In this document: positions 24,001-32,122 of the stretch, piece after piece
How positions within the stretch are numbered: position 1 is the stretch's first letter
Layout of the letters: each line of letters begins with the position of its first letter
From: Pseudomonas cremoricolorata DSM 17059 = NBRC 16634
GTDB taxonomy: Bacteria > Pseudomonadota > Gammaproteobacteria > Pseudomonadales > Pseudomonadaceae
NCBI RefSeq assembly: GCF_000425745.1
Contig: NZ_AUEA01000003.1
Span: 1 to 64,000, forward strand
DNA: 64,000 nt
Reading direction: 5' to 3'
Position numbers and translations under genes: made by a program
Notes under the pieces: model-generated
Databases searched by the model: none
Told to the model about the DNA's origin: nothing
What the model saw: the letters and a program-made list of their open reading frames with translations, nothing else

Positions 24001-27000
24001 CGACACCCGTTGCTGGCTGGATGTCGGGCAGACCGTCGGCAGCGTCAATGGGCTGGCCAGCCGGGTGCAGAAGGTCGAGAGCGATGTCAGCTCGGTCAAC
24101 GGTACGCTCACGGCTCAGGCTTCGCAGTTGTCTGGGCTGCAAGCCAGCCTGGTCAGCACCGACAGGAACGTCAGTGCCGCGCAGTCGGCGGCCGATGCCG
24201 CCAACGCGCTGGCCGGTGGCAAGGGCAAGGTGCTGGTGCAGTCTTCGCAGCCGGCGGCGGCAGATCGTCTGGCGCAGAACCTGTGGATCGACACCACGGG
24301 CAATGCCAATACCCCCAAGCGCTGGTCCGGATCGGCCTGGCTGGCGGTCACCGACAAGGCCGCCAGCGATGCCGCTGCCGCAGCCGCGGATGCGCTGGCC
24401 CTGGCGCGCAGCAAAGCCGATGCCTCGGTGGTCGATTCGCTGTCCTCCAGGGTAAGCGAGCAGGGCACCACCCTGAGCAGTCAGGGCCAGGCGCTGACCG
24501 GGCTGCAAAACAGCCTGGTCAACACTAATGGCAACGTCACGGCGGCGCAGCAGGCGGCGCAAGCAGCTTCGGACCTGGCTGGCAGCAAAGGCAAGGTGAT
24601 CGTGCAGAACAGCGCACCTGCAGCTGCCGAACGCTTGGGGCAGAACCTGTGGATCGACACCAGCGCTGGCGCCAACACGCCGAAACGCTGGAACGGCAGC
24701 GCCTGGCTGGCCGTCACCGACAAAGTCGCAAGCGATGCAGCGGTAGCGGCTGCGTCCGCTTTGAGCCAGGTGGCGAGCAAGGCCGAATCGTCGGTCGTGC
24801 AAGCACTGACTGGCCGGGTCGAGCAGAACGAGCGCGGCTTGTCATCGCAAAGCCAGGCCATGACCGGCCTGCAGAACAGCCTGAGCAGCACCGACGGCAA
24901 TGTCGGCAAAGCGCAGCAGGCGGCCCAGGCCGCAGCTGAGCTGGCCGGCAGCAAGGGCAAGGTCATCGTGCAGAACGCCGCACCGGCGGTAGCCGAACGC
25001 CTGACGCAGAACCTGTGGATCGACACCACCGGCAATGCCAACACCCCCAAGCGCTGGAACGGCTCGGTGTGGGCGGCGGTGACCGACAAGGTCGCCAGCG
25101 ACGCCGCCCAGGCTGCGGCCTCGGCACTGAGCCAGGTGGCGAGCAAGGCCGAGGCGTCCAGCGTCCAGGCGTTGAGCAACACGGTGAGCCAGCAAGGCAC
25201 CGCGCTGAGCGCGCAGGGCAGCGAGCTGACCACGCTCAAGGCCAGTGTCGGGGCATTGGGCAGTGACAATCTGTTGGCCGACCCGACCTTCGCTCAGGGC
25301 ATTGGCATCGCCAGCCGTGCGGGTACCAGCGTGCTGCTGCGCAGCGAAGCGGCAGTACCGGCAGGTGCGCCGGGTGCGCGGGTGCTCTATGAGGCACTGC
25401 CTGCGAGCACGGCTGGAAACCAGTACTGGTCGTTGCTGCCCGCGGAGAGCGCCCGTGCGCCAGAAGGCCGCATTGCCACCCACTTCGCGGTGGCTGCAGG
25501 CGAAGTCTATGACTTCGAGCTGTACGCCTTCAGCAGCGCGGCACGTCAGCAGGGCCTGTGGATTCAGTTCTACGATGCCGGCGGAACCAACCTGGCGCAG
25601 AGCTGGGCCAGCAGCAGCGGTGACGGCGTGCGCGTGAGCAGCGCCGCAGCCAGCTGGACGCGTTTTAGCGGCTCGGCCACGGTGCCGGTCAATGGCGTGC
25701 GCATGACCGTGGCGCTGCGCGTGGGGCTGGGCGATGCCAGCGAGGTGTTCATCGCCGCGCCCGGAGTGCGCCGGCGCGAAAGCCTGGCCAACGCCCAGGC
25801 CAACGCCACCAGCGCGCTCGATGCCCGCGTCACGCAGACAGAGCAAGGTTTTACCAGTCAGAGCAGCCAGCTCACCCAACTGGGCAACAGTGTTGCAGGC
25901 AAGGCGGATAACAGCGCGTTGCAAAGCCTGGCTTCTGGTGTCAGTCAGCAAGGTGAGGTGCTCAACGCACAGGGCAGCGCGCTGACCCGTGTGCAGGCTA
26001 CGCTGGGCGGGATTGCCGGGGCGGGTAGCAACCTGGTCCCGGATGCTTACAGTTGGTTGTCGTCGGCGGCGTTGCCGGCGCTGCTGACCAACAACGTGAG
26101 TAATATCCGCATGGCGGCCGATGCGGTGGCGGCCAGCGGCTATCGGCTGCGTATCGTGCGTTCGGCGGCCCCCAACCCGTGGCTGATGCTTTGCCCGTCC
26201 AACGATGCCGCTGGCTGGAACATCCCGCTCTCTGCTGGCCGGTATCTGCTGTCGTTCTGGGCCAACGCCAATTCTGCGGCGGTTGCCAATGGCCTGAAGA
26301 TTCGCAGCGCCTTGCGCGACGGCACCAGCTTCGGCCTGACCGACTTCGCGCTGACCACCACCCGTACGCGCTACACCGCAGTGGTCAGCGTGAGTGCCGA
26401 GACCGTCGGTGCGGTGCTGTTCTATGTGCCGGCCGGGTCTGACGGCGATGTGTTCTGGATCGATTCGGTGATGCTCGAGCGTCAGCTCGGCGACAGCAGC
26501 GTACCCTCTGCCTTCGTTGCGGGTCCCTCGGCGCAAGCGCTGGCCAGCGTCGCTACCGCCACTCAGGCGCTGGATGCCCGACTGACGCGCAACGAGGGCG
26601 TCACCACCAGCCAAGGTGAGGCCCTGACGCGGCTGAACAGCACGTTCGATGGCAAGGCCGATGCCTCCTCGGTCAGTCAGTTGGGCAACCGCGTCACGCA
26701 GACCGAGCAGGGGCTGAGCTCGCAAAGCCAGTCGCTGGTTGCGCTCGCCACCCGCGTTGGCAATACCAGCCAGGACAACCTGCTGCGCAACCCGGATTTC
26801 AATGCTGCGGGCGACCTCAAGACGTTCTCGACTCCTACGTCGACGCTTTCCTACTTCGATCGTGGCGCCGCCGACGTTCCAGCCGGTGCGCCGGCGGACA
26901 GACTGCTGTGCTACCAGAAGACGGGTGAATTCAACGGTTGGGGCGGATTTAGCCTGATCACCAGCAACGGCACCGAGCAGACGCCGGTGATGCCGGGCGA

Positions 27001-30000
27001 AGTGTTGTCCTTCGAATGCCAGATGCTGTGTGAAAACAACGGCCATTCCATTGGCCGTGTCGCCTTCACCTACTGGGAGGGCGGCAGCGGTACGCAATCG
27101 ATTAACGGTAATCAGCGTTTGCTCAATTACAACTGGTCCCTGGGTGGCTGGCAGACGCTGTCGATAGAGCACACCGTCCCCGCCACTGCCGGTCGCGTGT
27201 CGATCTACCTGGTGCCGAACGACGGCGGTGCCCCAGTTGGGTTCAAGATGTGGGTGGCCAATCCTCGCCTGAGCCGGCGCACCGCTGCACAGGCCGCACT
27301 GGCTTCTGCCACTGAGGCGCTGACCAACCGGGTCCAGCAGACTGAATCTGGGTTGAGTTCGCAGAGCCAGTCCCTGACGCAACTGAGCAACTCGCTGCAG
27401 TCGACCAACGGTACAGTCACCACGGCGCAGCAGGCCGCGCAAACGGCCATTGACCTGGCCGGCAGCAAAGGCAAGGTCATCGTACAAAACGCTGCTCCGG
27501 CCACCGCCGACCGGCTGGCGCAGAACCTTTGGATCGACACTGCAGGAGGCGCCAATACCCCGAAACGCTGGAGCGGCAGCGCTTGGGTAGCCGTAACCGA
27601 CAAGCTGGCAACCGACGCGGCAGCGGCAGCCGCGTCAGCCTTGAGCCAGGTGGCGAGCAAGGCCGAGGCCGCGGCGGTGCAGGCGCTGACCAGTCGCGTC
27701 GAGAAGAATGAAGACGGATTAGTCTCGCAGGGGCAGTCGCTGACCAGCCTGCAGAACAACCTGTCCACCACCAATGGCAACGTCACCGCCGCACAACAAG
27801 CCGCCCAGGCGGCGTCGGATCTGGCTGGCAGCAAAGGCAAGGTCATCGTGCAGCCGGCCAGCCCTGCAGCGGCTGATCGTCTGGCACAGAACCTGTGGAT
27901 CGACACCACCGGCAACCTCAACACGCCGAAGCGCTGGACCGGCTCGGCGTGGCAGCCAGTAACCGACAAGGTGGCCAGCGATGCGGCGGCAGCTGCCGCC
28001 TCAGCGCTAAGCCAGGTTGCCACCAAGGCAGAGTCGGCGGCGCTCCAGACGCTTGCCAATTCCGTCAGCCAGCAAGGCACCACGCTTGCGGCACAGGGCA
28101 CCGCGGTCACGCAACTGCAAAGCACCTTGGGTGGTATCGGCGGCGTCGGCACCAACCTGATCCCGGCCGAGTACTGCTCGTTCACTGACAAGCTGCCGGT
28201 CATTCAGCGTAGATCGACCACGCTGGTAACGGCAGAGCCGTTCGCGACGGCCTATTCGACGCACCGGCTCAAAGTGTCGGAGTCAGCGGACGACGGCAGT
28301 GGTTACTTCTGCCTGTACGCCAACAACGCAATGCTCAACCTGAGGTTGAAACCGAGCACTAGCTATATTTTCTCGGCGTGGGGGCAGAGCGTGTCGCAAG
28401 ACCGCATCGCGCGCTTGCGTCATCGTTATGTCAATGCGGCAGGGGCGCAGGTGGAAGTTCATCTGGCCAATGTGCCTTTGACGACGCAATGGGCCCGTGT
28501 GGCGGTATCGTTCACCACCCCCGCCGCGTTGGTGGATCGTGCAGAGTTGCTGATCTTCACCAACCCGGCGCCGGGATCGCAGGAAAGCTGGTGGGATGGC
28601 TTCATGCTCGAAGAGCAAGTAGGGGCCAACGCTTCTCCCAGTTCATTCACACCAGGAACCTCCAGCTACCAAGCCATCACCCAGGCTACTGCTACCACGG
28701 CGTTGGAGGGGCGGGTAACGCTGACCGAGCAAAGTCTTACCAGCCAGAGCAGCCAGCTCACACAACTGAGCAACACGCTTGCGGGCAAGGCAGACAACAG
28801 CGCGCTGCAGACTCTGGCGTCGACCGTCAGCAAACAGGGCGACTCGCTGACGGCCCAGGGCACGGCAGTTACCCAGTTGCAGAGCAGCTTGGGCAATCTG
28901 GGCGGGGCGGGAAGCAACCTGCTGCCCGACACCTACAGCTGGCTTAGCGCAACCACGCTACCCGCGATGACTACTAGCAGCATCGGTGAAATGCGCAGCG
29001 TAGCTGATGCTGTGGTGCCTAGCGGGTACCGCATGCGGGTGGTCCGCTCGGGCGCCGCCAATCCATGGTTCATGCTCAGCTCGAGCAACAACGCGGCTGG
29101 CTGGAACATCCCGCTGTCGCCGGGCAAATACCTGCTGTCGTTTTGGGCCAACGCCACCTCGACTGCGGTCTCGGGTGGTCTGACCTTGCGCAGTGCCCTG
29201 TGGGATGGCAGCGCCAGGGGCGCAAGCGACATTACGCTGACCACGACCCGTACCCGATACACCTCGGTGATCAGCATCACCACTGAAACCACCGCGGCAG
29301 TGGTGTTCTTTCAGCCCACGGGTACAGAGGGAGGCGTGTTCTGGGTCGATTCGGTGATGGTCGAGAAGCAACTGGGCGACGGCGCCAAGCCTTCGGCCTT
29401 CGTTGCAGGGCCGTCGGCGCAGGCAGTGGCTGTACAGGCAGCAGCGCTCAGCTCGCTGAGCACTTCGGTCAGCCAGCAGGGCACGACCCTCACGGCAGAA
29501 TCGAAGCGGATCGACGGATTGAGCACATCCATCGGCACGGCCAACACCGCGATCAAGAACGAGCAGACCGCACGGGCCGACGCCGACACGGCGCTGGGCC
29601 AGCGGGTGGACACGGTGCAGGCGAGCGTGGGTAAGGCCGATGCAAGCATCCAGACCCTGAATACTGCTGTGGCCACACTCGACGGCAAGGTGAGTGCGAC
29701 CAACACGGTCAAAGTCGGGGTGACGGCAAATGGCATTAGCTACACCGCGGGGTACGGTGTGGGCATTGAAAACAGCGGCGGTGTAACGCAATCGCAGTTT
29801 GTGGTGATGGCTGATCGATTTGCTGTTCTTGATCCCTACAACACGCCTATCTCGCCTTTCGCTGTGCAGAACGGCCAAGTCTTTATCAAGGATGCGCTGA
29901 TTTCAAAGCTGGCGGTGAGTCAGGCGCTGGTAGGGGAGAGCATTGTGTCCCAGGGAGTAACTAGCTGGGATGGCGTTGCGACGACGGTGCTGACTTTCGA

Positions 30001-30121
30001 AGGCGATGGAGCGTTGGTGTTTCGTCATCCGACTAGAAGTCAGACCTATACGCGTTATAACAAGGACGGGATCATTGTCGTGGTGGACGGTGTGCTCAGG
30101 GTTCGAATGGGAGTCTGGTAG
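21065..30121 (+). CDS. giant modular tail tip/fibre protein, gpJ-like (3018 aa)
   Basis: This is the central tail tip and receptor-binding protein. Residues 1 to about 610 are a lambda J-type hub (FDGTPTDRDIYLDNTPIRD, IDHKLRYPNTALLYLEFDAQQF, DLSAIYRGMVYWAHGALF). Two fibronectin-III-like domains follow (about 624-709 and 720-806), then a coiled coil. Five copies of a 122-residue unit are recognisable by QNLWIDT at residues 1071, 1193, 1315, 2153 and 2275. Five beta-sandwich modules resembling carbohydrate-binding domains lie at about 1401-1573, 1655-1822, 1904-2076, 2363-2536 and 2617-2786. The C-terminus (about 2879-3018) resembles DUF1983 of J proteins. Lambda J has 1132 residues, so this is nearly three times as long. 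The last 400 nt are visibly less GC-rich than the rest. Confidence 0.85.
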   Translation: MGGSAHLDITGAKGGQKQPKAPVEAPDSLQSTNIAKILLAVGEGEFDGTPTDRDIYLDNTPIRDANGTVNFPGVKWEWRSGSVEQAYIQGIPAVENEISVGLELRSDNPFSRALSDPKLSAVRVRLAWPRLLRQDSNGNTNGYRIEYAIDIATDGGAYVEAHRGAVDGKTNNGYQRSVRVNLPSASSGWMLRVRRLTANANSGSIADTMNIAGYTEIIDHKLRYPNTALLYLEFDAQQFQNIPAVTVNCKAKRWPVPSNYDPIARTYSGIWDGTFKQAWTNNPALVTYGLCVENRFGLGKRIKPWMVDKWEMYRIAQYCDQRVPDGTGGEEPRFLCDLNLQGRAEAWTLLRDLSAIYRGMVYWAHGALFMQADMPRARDVDYVFTRANVIDGEFIYGGAERSSHYSRALVSYDNPANNYDTDVIAVTDPALQRRYRDRPIELSAIACTRASEAQRRGKWALLSNDQDRTVSFRTGMEGRIPLPGHVIPVADELVAGRANGGRISAASGRVVTLDRDTPIKAGDRLIVNLPNGTAQARTVRSVRGRAVTLTVAYSVQPEPHLQWAIDYADLAVQLFRVLKTTRTTQGDFEITALEFNPSKFAAIDTGAKLDATPISVLPTSTVAAPASVALSAAHAVDQGIAITTLTIAWPAVAGAAGYEVEWRKDNGNWIRLPRTGATSVEVVGIYAGDYQARVRAVSALEISSSWRDSPLTALKGKQGVPPAVTSLTTQSQLFGIALKWTLPNGAEDTQRTELWYSEGSDRAKASKLADLAYPQDKHVLQGLRAGQRFFFWARLVDRLGNIGAWFPADGKLVTGVASADAGPILEQIKEQITASELGKELLKEIDKISAPATLAGSVNARVGEVQAQVQSEVGKVRNDVSQVRQTVQDLDAELEHSVGTLEAEIERSAASLDSNVRQVGQQLEQVRGNLQTQITDLDAIARSVPYAKGKVYSSGQSVQGADGRLYQAIKAVPVNSPPPDTRCWLDVGQTVGSVNGLASRVQKVESDVSSVNGTLTAQASQLSGLQASLVSTDRNVSAAQSAADAANALAGGKGKVLVQSSQPAAADRLAQNLWIDTTGNANTPKRWSGSAWLAVTDKAASDAAAAAADALALARSKADASVVDSLSSRVSEQGTTLSSQGQALTGLQNSLVNTNGNVTAAQQAAQAASDLAGSKGKVIVQNSAPAAAERLGQNLWIDTSAGANTPKRWNGSAWLAVTDKVASDAAVAAASALSQVASKAESSVVQALTGRVEQNERGLSSQSQAMTGLQNSLSSTDGNVGKAQQAAQAAAELAGSKGKVIVQNAAPAVAERLTQNLWIDTTGNANTPKRWNGSVWAAVTDKVASDAAQAAASALSQVASKAEASSVQALSNTVSQQGTALSAQGSELTTLKASVGALGSDNLLADPTFAQGIGIASRAGTSVLLRSEAAVPAGAPGARVLYEALPASTAGNQYWSLLPAESARAPEGRIATHFAVAAGEVYDFELYAFSSAARQQGLWIQFYDAGGTNLAQSWASSSGDGVRVSSAAASWTRFSGSATVPVNGVRMTVALRVGLGDASEVFIAAPGVRRRESLANAQANATSALDARVTQTEQGFTSQSSQLTQLGNSVAGKADNSALQSLASGVSQQGEVLNAQGSALTRVQATLGGIAGAGSNLVPDAYSWLSSAALPALLTNNVSNIRMAADAVAASGYRLRIVRSAAPNPWLMLCPSNDAAGWNIPLSAGRYLLSFWANANSAAVANGLKIRSALRDGTSFGLTDFALTTTRTRYTAVVSVSAETVGAVLFYVPAGSDGDVFWIDSVMLERQLGDSSVPSAFVAGPSAQALASVATATQALDARLTRNEGVTTSQGEALTRLNSTFDGKADASSVSQLGNRVTQTEQGLSSQSQSLVALATRVGNTSQDNLLRNPDFNAAGDLKTFSTPTSTLSYFDRGAADVPAGAPADRLLCYQKTGEFNGWGGFSLITSNGTEQTPVMPGEVLSFECQMLCENNGHSIGRVAFTYWEGGSGTQSINGNQRLLNYNWSLGGWQTLSIEHTVPATAGRVSIYLVPNDGGAPVGFKMWVANPRLSRRTAAQAALASATEALTNRVQQTESGLSSQSQSLTQLSNSLQSTNGTVTTAQQAAQTAIDLAGSKGKVIVQNAAPATADRLAQNLWIDTAGGANTPKRWSGSAWVAVTDKLATDAAAAAASALSQVASKAEAAAVQALTSRVEKNEDGLVSQGQSLTSLQNNLSTTNGNVTAAQQAAQAASDLAGSKGKVIVQPASPAAADRLAQNLWIDTTGNLNTPKRWTGSAWQPVTDKVASDAAAAAASALSQVATKAESAALQTLANSVSQQGTTLAAQGTAVTQLQSTLGGIGGVGTNLIPAEYCSFTDKLPVIQRRSTTLVTAEPFATAYSTHRLKVSESADDGSGYFCLYANNAMLNLRLKPSTSYIFSAWGQSVSQDRIARLRHRYVNAAGAQVEVHLANVPLTTQWARVAVSFTTPAALVDRAELLIFTNPAPGSQESWWDGFMLEEQVGANASPSSFTPGTSSYQAITQATATTALEGRVTLTEQSLTSQSSQLTQLSNTLAGKADNSALQTLASTVSKQGDSLTAQGTAVTQLQSSLGNLGGAGSNLLPDTYSWLSATTLPAMTTSSIGEMRSVADAVVPSGYRMRVVRSGAANPWFMLSSSNNAAGWNIPLSPGKYLLSFWANATSTAVSGGLTLRSALWDGSARGASDITLTTTRTRYTSVISITTETTAAVVFFQPTGTEGGVFWVDSVMVEKQLGDGAKPSAFVAGPSAQAVAVQAAALSSLSTSVSQQGTTLTAESKRIDGLSTSIGTANTAIKNEQTARADADTALGQRVDTVQASVGKADASIQTLNTAVATLDGKVSATNTVKVGVTANGISYTAGYGVGIENSGGVTQSQFVVMADRFAVLDPYNTPISPFAVQNGQVFIKDALISKLAVSQALVGESIVSQGVTSWDGVATTVLTFEGDGALVFRHPTRSQTYTRYNKDGIIVVVDGVLRVRMGVW
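24110..25207 (+). repeat. three tandem 366-nt units within J
   Basis: Unit boundaries 24110, 24476 and 24842 repeat exactly every 366 nt (122 codons). Each unit has a coiled-coil stretch, LAGSKGKVIVQ, then QNLWIDT, TPKRW, GSAW, AVTDK, and an alanine-rich helix (SALSQVASKAE in units 2 and 3). Unit 1 is the most diverged. Two further units lie 2880 nt downstream. Confidence 0.9.
24476..29416 (+). repeat. super-repeat of about 2.88 kb within J
   Basis: Units 2-3 plus the following modules (24476 to about 26530) recur as units 4-5 plus modules (27356 to about 29416). The second of the paired beta-modules is the clearest: SNLVPDAYSWLS at 26027 and SNLLPDTYSWLS at 28913, 2886 nt apart, share most residues over some 170 positions. 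An extra beta-module (26774 to about 27290) sits between the two halves. This looks like an internal duplication followed by divergence. Confidence 0.8.
27356..28087 (+). repeat. two further 366-nt units within J
   Basis: Units at 27356 and 27722 have the same 366-nt period and motifs as the block at 24110-25207. They are offset from units 2 and 3 of that block by exactly 2880 nt. Confidence 0.9.
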
Positions 30122-30126
30122 TTGAT

Positions 30127-30150
30127 GGGCGCTTCGGCGCCCTTTCTTTC
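30127..30150 (+). terminator. intrinsic terminator T5, after J
   Basis: GGGCGC-TTCG-GCGCCC with a stable TTCG loop, followed by a pyrimidine/T-rich tail, between the J stop and the next small gene. Confidence 0.72.
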
Positions 30151-30162
30151 GAGGTTAATTAA

Positions 30163-30885
30163 ATGGCCGATGGTTTCGAGGTTGTGGGTGATGATTTTAA
30201 TATCGTTGTCAATGCCACTTGGGTTAACTATGAGTTGTGGTACAAAAACTCCGTTACGTTAGATGAGAGGAATCAGGCACAGTTCGGAGCGTATGCATTT
30301 AATGGTTCGATTTTTGAAGTCCCACAAGAGTCAGGGTTGGCTTTTATAAGTTGTTCTGATCCCTTCGTTATTATGGAGGGCGGGTGGCGTAACGGCAAAA
30401 GACTAATAGGCGTTAGCGTAGAATACCATGGTCAAGCTGTGCCGATCGTGACGCTCTATATATTCAGAAAGCAGGCGCCAGTTGGGTCGACTTCGGGTGT
30501 CCAGCTATTCGATAAGCAAGGCATTTTGGTATTTGATGGATCGTCCAAGTTCGCCAAAATAGCTACCATTGTCAAGCCCGAAGAAGGCGTTGGCAAGTTC
30601 GCCTTGCCGAGCGGCAGGCAGTACGCAGTCATGCTGCCTCAATTTGCCGGTTCAGCAGTAACACATGTTAGAGAAGGTTATGGTTCAGGCTTAGGCGGCA
30701 ATAGATACACAATCATCAAACAGTTGTACGGACATCGATTTTTATGCGAGTCCGACGGGGTGACCCTCATGAGTAAGTATCATCGATTTGCAATAGCTGA
30801 ATTCCCAAGCTGGACGGCGCCCGCTGGAAGCTCTTTTTCGTATAGTGGCGGTGGATTTGTAGTTGCTGACGTGACGGGGTACTAA
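30163..30885 (+). CDS. unknown tail-associated protein, 240 aa, low GC
   Basis: This 240-residue protein has no recognised domain. It is rich in short strands and aromatic residues (VNATWVNYELWYKNSVTL, LAFISCSDPFVIMEGGWRNGKRLIGVS, and a glycine-rich SSFSYSGGGFVVAD end), as expected of a fibre or fibre-cap protein. Its base composition is clearly more AT-rich than the flanking tail genes, which suggests recent exchange. The position directly after J, before the lysis genes, is where tailed phages and pyocins carry tip decorations or fibre chaperones. The next gene begins 1 nt after its stop. Confidence 0.6.
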   Translation: MADGFEVVGDDFNIVVNATWVNYELWYKNSVTLDERNQAQFGAYAFNGSIFEVPQESGLAFISCSDPFVIMEGGWRNGKRLIGVSVEYHGQAVPIVTLYIFRKQAPVGSTSGVQLFDKQGILVFDGSSKFAKIATIVKPEEGVGKFALPSGRQYAVMLPQFAGSAVTHVREGYGSGLGGNRYTIIKQLYGHRFLCESDGVTLMSKYHRFAIAEFPSWTAPAGSSFSYSGGGFVVADVTGY

Positions 30886-30886
30886 T

Positions 30887-31180
30887 ATGCATGGCATAGA
30901 GATATTCAACGGATCAGGTGAGCTCGTCCTGTCAATGAGCAGCAGACTTGCCAGGATACTTGGGGAGGTGCAGACAGGACAGGTTTCAGGGAGTGCTGTA
31001 GTTCCAGGAATAGGTTCAGGTGATCCTTTTTCATGGGTTACAGTCAGTCCTGATGCCAACGGCAACTCTAACTCGTTCTTTACGCCTAGGGTGAGTATCG
31101 ATAAAGACAGTGAGACGGTTTCGTGGGAGTTCAACAATAAGGCCGCTTCGGCCTGCACCATATACGTGTGCTTGAGATAA
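30887..31180 (+). CDS. unknown small protein, 97 aa, low GC
   Basis: This protein begins MHGIEIFNGSGELVLSMSSRLARILG, a start seen in small beta-structured tip proteins next to phage J genes, and ends with a strand-rich WEFNNKAASACTIYVCLR. It shares the low GC of the preceding gene and is almost contiguous with it, so the pair was probably acquired together. Function unknown. Confidence 0.55.
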   Translation: MHGIEIFNGSGELVLSMSSRLARILGEVQTGQVSGSAVVPGIGSGDPFSWVTVSPDANGNSNSFFTPRVSIDKDSETVSWEFNNKAASACTIYVCLR

Positions 31181-31291
31181 GACGATCTTAGGCGGCTTGG
31201 GTGCGGTTTTGGATCGACCCGAAAATCAGTCAGCAATAATCATTATTTTTTCACGCCTGTAAAGGCCAACTCGCAAAAGTGGAGAGTCACA

Positions 31292-31522
31292 ATGCCTTAC
31301 ATCGCAATCAACGCCACCAACAACTACGACGGATTCAATAAAACCCGTTACGCCACCCAGGAAGAAGCCGACGCCCGCGCCCGTGAAATTCTCAGCCAGT
31401 TCCCTTCGGCGCAAGTGTTCACTGCCCAGGTCCTTAAGGAATACAGCGCGAGCGTGTCCATCACGGCGAAAGATCCAGCCGAGCCGATGCAAGAGCCGGA
31501 AGTCGACGAACCTGCGGGCTGA
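31292..31522 (+). CDS. hypothetical protein, 76 aa
   Basis: This is a small acidic protein (MPYIAINATNNYDGFNKTRYATQEEADARAREIL..., with a proline/glutamate-rich tail). The ATG is preceded by GGAGAG. Composition returns here to the high-GC pattern of the main cluster. No family recognised; it lies between the tip genes and the endolysin. Confidence 0.5.
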   Translation: MPYIAINATNNYDGFNKTRYATQEEADARAREILSQFPSAQVFTAQVLKEYSASVSITAKDPAEPMQEPEVDEPAG

Positions 31523-31541
31523 AGTTCGCCCAGTCCATTCC

Positions 31542-31565
31542 AAGCCCGCCCCGTGCGGGCTTTTT
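31542..31565 (+). terminator. intrinsic terminator T7, before the endolysin
   Basis: AAGCCCGC-CCCGT-GCGGGCTT with the T-tract running on to 31565, 18 nt before the endolysin start. The loop is identical to that of T2. Confidence 0.78.
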
Positions 31566-31582
31566 CACGCCTGGAGAAAACC

Positions 31583-32122
31583 ATGGCTCGACTCTCTGCC
31601 GCCGACGCCGGCGGCCCCAATGTACTCGCCTTTCTCGACATGCTCGCCTGGTCGGAAGGTACTTCAACCCTGCGCGCCAGTGACGATGGCTATAACGTCA
31701 TCGTCGGTGGCCGATTGTTCACCGACTACAGCCAGCATCCGCGAATCAAGGTCTGGCTACCCAAGTACGCCATTCACAGCACTGCGGCTGGTCGCTACCA
31801 GTTCCTCGCCCGCACCTGGGACGCCATCGTCAAGAACTACGGTTTCAAGGGCCGCTTCATTCCTGAAGCGCAAGATCTGGCCGCGATCAAACTGCTCGGC
31901 GAATGCGGCGCGCTGCCGTTGATCAAGGCCGGTCGGATCAGCCAAGCGATCGTCCACGCAGCGCCGATCTGGGCCAGCTTGCCGGGGGCGGGTTACGGTC
32001 AGCGTGAGCACCAGCTGGCAGCGTTGCTGGGCATCTACGCCGCTGAGCGGGCGGTCCAGCCGTCGGCGGCCGACGATCTGTTGGCGATGTTCAGTGCCTG
32101 CGGCGGGGAGTTGGCCGCGTGA
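31583..32122 (+). CDS. endolysin, lambda R-like transglycosylase (GH104)
   Basis: This 179-residue protein resembles the lambda R family: NVLAFLDMLAWSEGTSTL carries the catalytic Glu, followed by YNVIVGGRLFTDYSQHPR and HSTAAGRYQFLARTWDAIVKNYG. It cleaves the glycan strands of peptidoglycan to release the tailocin from the producer. There is no signal peptide, so it depends on the holin for export. The ATG at 31583 has CTGGAG upstream. Its stop overlaps the GTG of the Rz gene. Confidence 0.88.
   Translation: MARLSAADAGGPNVLAFLDMLAWSEGTSTLRASDDGYNVIVGGRLFTDYSQHPRIKVWLPKYAIHSTAAGRYQFLARTWDAIVKNYGFKGRFIPEAQDLAAIKLLGECGALPLIKAGRISQAIVHAAPIWASLPGAGYGQREHQLAALLGIYAAERAVQPSAADDLLAMFSACGGELAA

Noticed and set aside
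24110..28087. Regular repeats as a possible CRISPR array
   Set aside because: The period is 366 nt and the units are translated in frame; they are protein repeats.
31140..31154. AGGCCG-CTT-CGGCCT as a terminator
   Set aside because: It lies within the coding end of the 97-residue protein and has no T-tract.
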